DNA of 64,000 nt. Source: Vibrio vulnificus NBRC 15645 = ATCC 27562. GTDB taxonomy: Bacteria; Pseudomonadota; Gammaproteobacteria; Enterobacterales; Vibrionaceae. Of this stretch, positions 63,836 to 64,000 are shown piece after piece. Under the pieces are notes generated by a model. It ran no database searches and was not told the origin of the DNA. It was given only the letters and a program-made list of their open reading frames with translations. Each line of letters starts with the position of its first letter. Within the stretch, counting starts at the first letter, position 1. The stretch lies in the NCBI RefSeq assembly GCF_002224265.1, contig NZ_CP012882.1:248001-312000 (forward strand), in the 5' to 3' direction. Made by a program: the position numbers and the translations under genes.

Positions 63836-63867
63836 AAAACAAAAAGAAAGCGCTTTCTTTTTGTTTT
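63836..63867 (-). promoter_or_regulatory. 32-bp perfect palindrome before the GH17 gene
   Basis: A fully symmetrical inverted repeat whose core is AAAGAAAGCGCTTTCTTT, extended by CAAAAA-type arms on both sides. It is the third copy of the GAAAGCGCTTTC operator, after those upstream of the porin gene. It probably binds a LacI-family regulator not encoded in this window. Confidence 0.78.
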
Positions 63868-64000
63868 AAAAAAAGAGCGAGAAAACGGTTCAAGAAGACA
63901 GAACGCTCTCGCTAAACGACGGCAAGAAAGTTGACAAACCCATAGTTTGCAATGTTCTCAGTCGATAAAACCATTCTAGAAACAAATAAGGATGAAAAAC

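Overview
The window reads as a chromosomal segment of a marine Gammaproteobacterium, most likely a Vibrio. The protein types (Fur-controlled siderophore uptake, mgl/lac/melibiose genes, laminarin hydrolases, split fructose-type PTS proteins, RND and MATE pumps), the moderate GC content and the strong hairpin terminators with T tracts all fit. The carbohydrate load would suit a secondary Vibrio chromosome, but nothing here (no rRNA, tRNA or origin) proves the replicon or the species.

Layout. (1) 1-10.9 kb, a mannoside/PTS region: two tandem secreted GH92 alpha-mannosidases (the first cut by the window edge), a divergent IIA-IIC-IIB permease, a free IIB protein, an HPr-like/IIA protein, an AraC regulator, a IIA-IIB-IIC permease and ManA. 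Together they could release mannose outside the cytoplasm, import it as a phosphosugar and isomerise it to fructose-6-phosphate. (2) 10.9-17.9 kb, a variable segment: a 2.3-kb insert flanked by a 50-bp perfect duplication of the manA 3' end, a start-less gene remnant, an unrecognised exported protein, a LuxR-type regulator facing an internally duplicated lipoprotein, a 52-codon NorR-like tail, and two tandem paralogues of unknown function, one of which lacks a normal start codon. (3) 18.0-22.2 kb, Fur-boxed siderophore uptake: FhuF-like reductase, AraC/GyrI-type regulator, TonB-dependent receptor. (4) 22.2-25.4 kb, housekeeping: FAD oxidoreductase, 7Fe ferredoxin, SpoU methyltransferase.

(5) 25.4-37.9 kb, galactoside utilisation: MelB-type symporter, GH36 alpha-galactosidase, LacZ, the MglBAC galactose ABC importer and a LacI/GalR-type regulator. 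Four near-identical operators centred on AACGTT lie before melB, twice in the alpha-galactosidase/lacZ divergent region, and before mglB, which suggests one regulon. (6) 38.0-45.9 kb: a TetR-MFP-RND efflux operon with a repeat cluster resembling an operator, a GAF-GGDEF diguanylate cyclase and an RluA-type pseudouridine synthase with a long N-terminal extension. (7) 46.1-52.9 kb: an alpha/beta-hydrolase-like protein, a membrane-anchored DUF4041/T5orf172 (GIY-YIG-like) protein, an exported coiled-coil protein and a three-gene HlyD/DUF2955 membrane operon.

(8) 53.1-64 kb: a MATE transporter, then a beta-1,3-glucan (laminarin-type) locus: GH3 beta-glucosidase with swapped domain order, AraC regulator, LamB-type porin, GH16 and GH17 lipoproteins. 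Perfect palindromes built on GAAAGCGCTTTC precede the porin gene (with a second copy farther upstream, behind the GH16 gene) and the GH17 gene, pointing to a second LacI-type regulator that is not encoded in the window. No inner-membrane transporter for the glucan products is visible either; both may lie beyond the right edge.
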